NCBI GenBank assembly: GCA_973895155.1
Contig: OZ316894.1
Location: 19,096,001-19,160,000, forward strand
Source of the DNA: Marsupella aquatica
Lineage: Eukaryota > Marchantiophyta
Direction: 5' to 3'
DNA length: 64,000 nt
Shown here: piece by piece, positions 58,395-64,000 of the stretch
How positions within the stretch are numbered: the first letter of the stretch is position 1
Layout of the letters: every line of letters starts with the position of its first letter
Position numbers and translations under genes: made by a program
Notes under the pieces: generated by a model
What the model was told of the DNA's origin: nothing
The model's database searches: none
What the model saw: only the letters and a program-made list of their open reading frames with translations

Positions 58395-61163
58395 ATGGCT
58401 CTGCGGCCGCAGATAATTTTGTTTGGGGACTCGATCACCCAGAAGTCATTCAGCACCGATGGATGGGGGGCGCATTTAGCCGCTCAATACGCGCGTAAGG
58501 TAATTCGTCGCAACTCAACGAACCATATATGCGCAATGTGTTAATTTTGTTCAGTCGTTAGCTGCTCAACATTTGAGAGAGAGGGCATCTTCATGAACTC
58601 TGTCGAAAGAGATCTATTGCGGTCTAGGCACAAATTTTTGGAGACACTCTTCTGCACCAATTGTTCGAGGATTTTGATTTTGCCCTCAAGAAAACTAACG
58701 CCAACCGAAGAGTTCTGTTGCCCTTCAGGCAATAATTTCTGGAGGCACTCTTCTGAATTGGTTCGAAGATTCTTACTTTGCCCTCAAGAAAACTAATGTC
58801 AACCGCAGGGATCTGTTTCGGTCTAGGCACAAATTTCTGGATACACTCTACTGCACCAGTGATTTGAAGATTCTGATTTTGCCCTCAAGAAAACTCACGT
58901 CAATAGGAAAACTGTACCTGCACCAAATCACACTGTCCTAAATTTCCATTGGTCGGGATGTCCTTCCCACTCGTCAGTCTCTAATATGGGGCAGCATGAG
59001 CCAAAAGGAAGCCCTCCTTTTGTTTGCAAGCAGCTGAATGTATGAGTGTTTGAATACCATTGGCCACAGTAGCATTTTGATTAAGACTTCGTTCGCCTTG
59101 TTTTCTATCTCTCTGCTTTCCTACTTAGTTCCCGATACTTTTGTGCCACGTCTACTGTCCTTCAGCTTTTTTTACCTATTTTGTTCCTTAGTATCGTCGG
59201 GAGGTCCATTATGCAGCTCATAGTGAGACTGGCTATTCAAGTACCATCGGGGCATCCACGAGTCAAGTTGCAGTCCAATTTGTGGAGTTTCCTAAGTCTG
59301 TATCCTGGGACGTCACGGGTTTAGTGTCCAAAAGGGATCACAAAGACCACATCGAACAAAATATATGGTCACAGCTGTGAAGATGCCTGTGTGGTGAATG
59401 ATGATGTGCAGGTTGATGTGGTGCTTCGAGGATATAGTGGATACAACACACGTTGGGCTACCTATCTTTTGAATAAAATTTTCCCCATTGTACGTTTGCA
59501 TTTCCTCTATTTAGTTAACAGGGAGAAGGTCTTGTACGCTTACTAGCATCCAGCATCTTGAAAACCTCTATCATAAGATCAATGGAATGCATGTTTTGTG
59601 TGCGAAGCAACTCCATCTTGAACACCGTTTCTCATCTTGAAAACCTCAGTTACCTCCACCCCCAAAAAAACATAGGTTACTGTTACTCACGAAAAGACTA
59701 AACTTCAACTATTCTGTCGTAACATCCCTGCAGCCTTCCGCAAATCCTCCTCTATTGGTGACTGTGTTCTTCGGTGCAAATGATGCTGCACTGCCAGATA
59801 GAGTCTCCAAGGATGCACATGTTCCACTTACTGAATACATTGAAAATCTCCATCGAATTGTTTCTCATTTGAAGGTAAAGAGCCGAAGATCAATGGAACG
59901 CTTATTTTGTGTGGGAAGACTTCTCTATCAGTTTTTCTGGTACTACATTGGGCCCTCGATGCCCATGAAAGATCGGGGTTAATTGGTAATTTAGGCTGGT
60001 ATTTGTTCTGAATGAAAAAGTACGCTTTATCTTGAATGAAACAATGGAGCATCCATGATCGTAATGTCGTGAAGATGTGCTTGCGGTTTATGTCGGGTTT
60101 GTTATTTGTGTTTCCAAGAGCCAAACACTTCTAAGAGTAGTCGCAAGGCTTATCTTTTGTTAGAGTATCTTGAAGGGATAACATATTAACCTTCCAGGGA
60201 GAGGGACCTAAAGTCAAGCATTCCGAATTTTATTGATTGTTTCTTTCTGTGGACTGCAGAAGCAGTCAAGCTCCACTCATATTGTTCTCATCACCCCTCC
60301 ACCAGTGGACATCAAAGGGCGTCAAGTGTATGCAAGGTAGAGAATTCAATATTGTGCTCTATTTGTATGTTACTTCAAACTGCATTTATGGGTCGTAAGC
60401 GTACTCATCATGAACTTTTGCTCAGGTCTCGTTATGGAGATAAAGCCGACCCACTTCCCGAGCGCACAAATGAAGCAACGAGACTCTATGCAGAGGCTTG
60501 TGTGAACGTCGCAAAGGACACGGGTGCAAGTGTATTGAATATTTGGTCCATATTCCAGCAAACCGTTAATTGGGAAGAGATATTCCTCTGGTATGTGCCT
60601 GCCTGGCTGTCTCGTGAGAAATAAGAAGCTCCTGCACATGTCAGCCAAATTCTTTTTCTAAAATACAGCATATCTGGAATTTTGTGCTCGCCTGTGCTCG
60701 AAGGCGCAAACTTAAAGTCACATTCTACTGCATTCCTTTTCCTCTGCAAAATATGACATATTGAACCCGGTTGCAGTGTTGATATGTTCGTGTGAAGGCT
60801 CTTGCACAACTTTCTTGCCGTGCATGAATCTACTTACTTGAATGAAAACTGTGATGTAAGGGATCGAGCAACAAAATAATCTTGATGATGTAACGAAGTA
60901 TTGTCCCAGAGTCCGAGTAGAAAAGAACATCATAACTGCGAAGGGCTGCTAGGCTTATGCAAGTCCTTTATTGATCCATGTATTTGTTGTGCAGTGACGG
61001 GCTCCACCTGACTCCTGAGGGGAATGTAAGGTTATTTGAGGAGCTTCGAAATCTTCTTGAAGGACTGGGTTTACAGTGGGACAAACTTCCCTGGGACTTC
61101 CCGGAACCCATAGATGTTGATAAGGAAAACCCTGCCAAAAGTTTTGAAGCCTTTCTGAACTAG
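58395..61163 (+). CDS. GDSL/SGNH esterase, IAH1 type (6 exons)
   Basis: Exons 58395-58499, 59412-59489, 59734-59874, 60260-60336, 60426-60590 and 60995-61163 join in frame with GT-AG introns to 244 residues, the usual size of isoamyl acetate-hydrolysing esterase homologues (yeast Iah1 about 238). The expected activity is hydrolysis of small acetate esters in the cytosol; no signal peptide is present, unlike secreted plant GDSL lipases. SGNH blocks are complete: FGDSITQ with catalytic Ser13; LRGYSGYNTRW with Gly42; FFGANDAA with Asn77; DGLHLTPEGN with Asp190 and His193. TPPPV and VPLTEYIENL are typical of the IAH1 group. MALRPQ is the first in-frame ATG. Exon boundaries rest on family continuity and splice consensus. 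The native substrate cannot be read from sequence. Confidence 0.93.
58605..58905. repeat. 100-bp tandem repeat in intron 1 of the esterase gene
   Basis: Three units share TCTAGGCACAAATTT.TGGA, ACACTCT.CTGCACCA, TTTTGCCCTCAAGAAAACT and ACGCCAAC or GTCAA. Unit 2 is the most diverged. The array lies wholly within the 912-nt first intron and away from both splice sites. Confidence 0.88.
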
Positions 61164-63360
61164 GACTCATCAAAATAATGTCTCAGGGACATGAAAGCTT
61201 ATCCAGCTTCGCTTTAATGTTTTGTCTCAAATGCTCCAAAGCAGCAAACAATTAGACAAAACCCATTAAATTTCCTTCAGAGAAAAGGATTCTGGGGGAG
61301 CTTTTGCAAAATGTTCAAAGTCAATCGATGAAGTCAGTCTGTCAAGTTTTGAAGTCCATTGGAGAAGCCCTGCTTCTTTGGAAGAATTATAACCGATTAA
61401 AAGAATGAGATTCAGTACTATATCTAGTAAAACTGCATCGTTCCCTGTTAGTACCTGACCTCGCCCACCAACTATGCAATCTGCTTTGTTCTCATTCAAC
61501 ACGTATAGCAACGACCCCGATATGACCAGTTTTTATGGTCAAAGGTGAAGTTGATAGTCACCTTGATAATTGCTGATTGCAACAAAGAACACGAATTGTT
61601 CATGGTCCATTGAACTTGTATTGGGTCAATTGTGGACCTTTTACCTTCGGCTGTGATGAGACTCGAGTGTAGACACTAGAAAATGACACACGTTTGTTAG
61701 ACATCGCCAAGAAGTTCCAGGTGGGAGGCCCGACGCAGGACCTGGTGAAATGCTCTTGATTTCCTTCTTACTTTGATCACGACCCATATAACGTTTCTGA
61801 TGAGCTCTCTTCCTTCCATCTGCTCCTCTCCGACACTTGCCAGTTGCCTACATGTTGAGATAATAGTTGTTGGTAATTATTTTTCTTCTCGCACAGCCAA
61901 CTTGGGTTCATATGGCAAGGTAAATTACGAAAGCAATTCATAAAATAGCTAACCTTATCCTGAATCCAGTATAGTGAAAATCTAACTCCTTGCTTTTCCT
62001 CCCTGGGTTTCTAGATTGAGCTTTTGCCAGGGGCACATCTCCAACTGGAAATTGCTTTAATGCCTGTGGTCTCGGGACCCTCCATGTGAGGAACAACCCT
62101 GGATATGATTCCTAGCCCAGGTGATGTTGGTCCTTCAATACATTGTTTTGTTTTTTTAAGGGGAAACTGCCTTGCAGAGCAAGGTTCCAATAAAATGTTG
62201 TACACACGTCTTCCAGAGGCTTTCCAAAGTTGGTTTACTAGAAGAAACCATATTGTCAATGCACTTTGTACAAAGCAATTATTGTTTTCCACATCACGTG
62301 TCTGTTTGGCACATTCCATAAAATAAAATACGACTCATGCCAGATTTGTGAAAGTAAAATAAAATACGAATCATGCCAGATTTGTGAAAGTAAAATAAAA
62401 TACTGTTTTCGTAAGCTTGCTTGTGTGTACATTTACATGGTGGAGTTCATAAGTGGGGAAGGAAATGGGGAGCAGCAAGTGTCAAGCAGACCGTATAACC
62501 TGCATACCAAAACATAAAATGAGGCGTGCCTCTTTTTCTTTCTTCGTTGTTTGTTCTTGTTTTTAGGGGGAGGGGGAAGCGTGCCTCTTATTCTTTGGTA
62601 TTTAAATGTCACGGGTCTTTCTTCCTTACACTTCTGGAGAAAGGAGAGTTGTTGTAGAATTATGATGGACAATTTGAACTTCACCTAGCACAGTTTTAAT
62701 TTACTTTTTCTGTGACTTCCTGTGGACAGTTTTCAGAACAGCAACCCTGACTAACTATTATCATTTTGCCTTGAAAGCATTGTTCACTGACAAATAAAAC
62801 TCCTTAACAAAGAACAGATCACACACAAAACAGGGGACCACCCGGCCCAGCCATTGAGGGGACCAAGTGGGAACACTCAACATAACGGCTAGTCATACAA
62901 AATTGATCATGCCCGTCATATGGGCCTGCTTCAATATCATACAATAAGGGGGCTTTACAAGATCTCAGAGGTCGGTCTGTTTTTCTAAGTCCAAATGTGG
63001 CAACGGCCTATACTTCACTGTAAATGAACTTGGGGGCACCATCTGGCAAAGCCATTCCTGATTATAATCACCTGCTAGTAGGCACTTTTTTGCTGATGTT
63101 TTTGTTTTATCAATACTTAGGCCACCTCTAAAGAACCGCTTGGGTCCATTTCTATTCAGGATCTTGCTTTTATTTTCTCCAGACCTGACACATCTTGCCT
63201 CCAGCATTTCAAGTCTAGTATATGCAATAAATCTCATGTTTGCAATCTAAATTTGCAATGGGTGAACAGTGACAATATGTGGATCTGAGTTCTGGTAAAG
63301 CCCCCTTAAGTAGACACGACTTTATAAACAGAAAGCCTTGCTCTTCTGCACAACTCACGA
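61164..63360. other. intergenic, no gene recognised
   Basis: AT-rich 3' flank of the esterase gene. It contains a 36-bp tandem duplication (62,320-62,391). No open frame has a recognisable domain. Confidence 0.45.
62320..62391. repeat. 36-bp tandem duplication
   Basis: Units 62,320-62,355 and 62,356-62,391 (AAAATAAAATACGACTCATG then CCAGATTTGTGAAAGT) differ at one base. A third partial unit follows. Confidence 0.95.
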
Positions 63361-63369
63361 TCAATCTTC

Positions 63370-63985
63370 TTTAATACTAACCCGAGTACCTGATCTTTCA
63401 ACAATAATAGAGGTGAGGATAAAAAAGTGCCTCTTTGACAACATAGAGCCATAAGGTCACAGAGCTATATATGTGGACTTCAACTCCAATGCGGCTCAGA
63501 TTGATCCCGCCTCTCAAGTTCAAGCTCAAAGTCTCCACATTGCTGCTGTTCTCCCGGCTCTTCTACAAAGATTGAGATTTTTCTTCAGTCAAAATTGTTT
63601 GCATCATAAAGTTAACATGTTGACCCTTGATGACATCAGCTGACCAAAGCTTCTTCAAGTAGTTGAAGAAGAGCTGGCCATTTCACCATAGCCTCCACAA
63701 CAGCTGACCTTTTCAGAAGCGGCCTCACTAATCCAATGGCTCCCTCCACAGGGCGGGCCCAGGCAGCTGCATTCCATCCACTCTCTTCACAGGCGCCCTA
63801 TTTTCAAAGCGGCACAATTTCCACATAGTTACTCCCCTCCCCTCCCCTTCCCCCTCCCCCATCCCTTTTTTTCAACCCCACCCAAAATTCAATTACCACC
63901 CTCTAAGTCACAGTTTACAGGCTTCAGTCTATACCGTAGCCCTTTAAAGTAGTTCTGCATTGCACTTCAATAGTAAGATCTTGTT
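63370..63985. repeat. dispersed repeat, copy 2 (partner near 14.4 kb)
   Basis: Same motif order and orientation as 14,400-14,715: TAATACTAACCCGAGTACC, GACCCTTGATGACATCAGCT, CTCTTCACAGGCGCCCTATT, a C-rich tract, AAGTCACAGTTTACAGGCTT and TTTAAAGTAGTTCTGCATTG. It is interrupted by extra sequence at about 63,440-63,615 and 63,645-63,760. The copy probably continues past the window edge. Confidence 0.7.
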
Positions 63986-64000
63986 GCCTCAACCCTGGAC

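Noticed and set aside
14330-63985. The two same-orientation repeat copies as LTRs of one element
   Set aside because: They are 49 kb apart with five unrelated genes between, no tRNA primer site and no polyprotein.

Overview
This is nuclear DNA of a land plant. The genes are monocistronic, some have GT-AG introns, and they encode plant-type protein families: a SOG1/NAC075-group NAC factor, an SKIP11-type F-box/kelch protein and an IAH1-type GDSL esterase. Interstitial TTTAGGG/CCCTAAA telomere-type motifs and a stowed 18S rRNA fragment fit this. Moderate GC, two intronless large genes, long GC-rich or purine-rich leaders and short introns suggest a bryophyte, perhaps a liverwort of the Marchantia type. 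That placement is inference from gene style, not from a database match.

Layout. 1-22,230 has no convincing protein gene. It is a mosaic of decayed tandem arrays and dispersed repeat families, with a degraded 18S rRNA 5' fragment (1578-1905) inside a segment bounded by a perfect 35-bp direct repeat. 22,230-25,370 holds the intronless F-box/kelch gene (+) with a long GC-rich leader. 25,370-32,800 is mostly unassigned and includes a 113-133-bp tandem array. 32,869-35,103 (-) is a six-exon NAC transcription factor whose short last exon I recovered by splice-site reasoning; its purine-rich leader region extends to about 37,160. 37,470-45,600 is repeat-rich intergenic DNA. 45,673-50,241 (-) is a five-exon DEAH-box helicase of the DHX37/DHR1 type (small-subunit ribosome assembly). 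50,690-53,130 is a nested satellite, followed by a clean TTA-flanked MITE. 54,673-56,337 (+) is an intronless RNA polymerase III subunit RPC3/RPC82 gene. 58,395-61,163 (+) is a six-exon GDSL esterase gene. The last 2.8 kb is intergenic and ends in a second copy of a dispersed repeat also present near 14.4 kb.

How the genes relate. They are mostly independent housekeeping or regulatory loci. The exception worth attention is the divergent pair DHX37 (-) and RPC3 (+), both serving the protein-synthesis machinery. Their 5' flanks are diverged inverted copies of each other (about 50,280-50,575 and 54,090-54,485), now separated by the nested satellite and the MITE. No intact transposon protein, viral gene, CRISPR array or convincing tRNA gene was seen.
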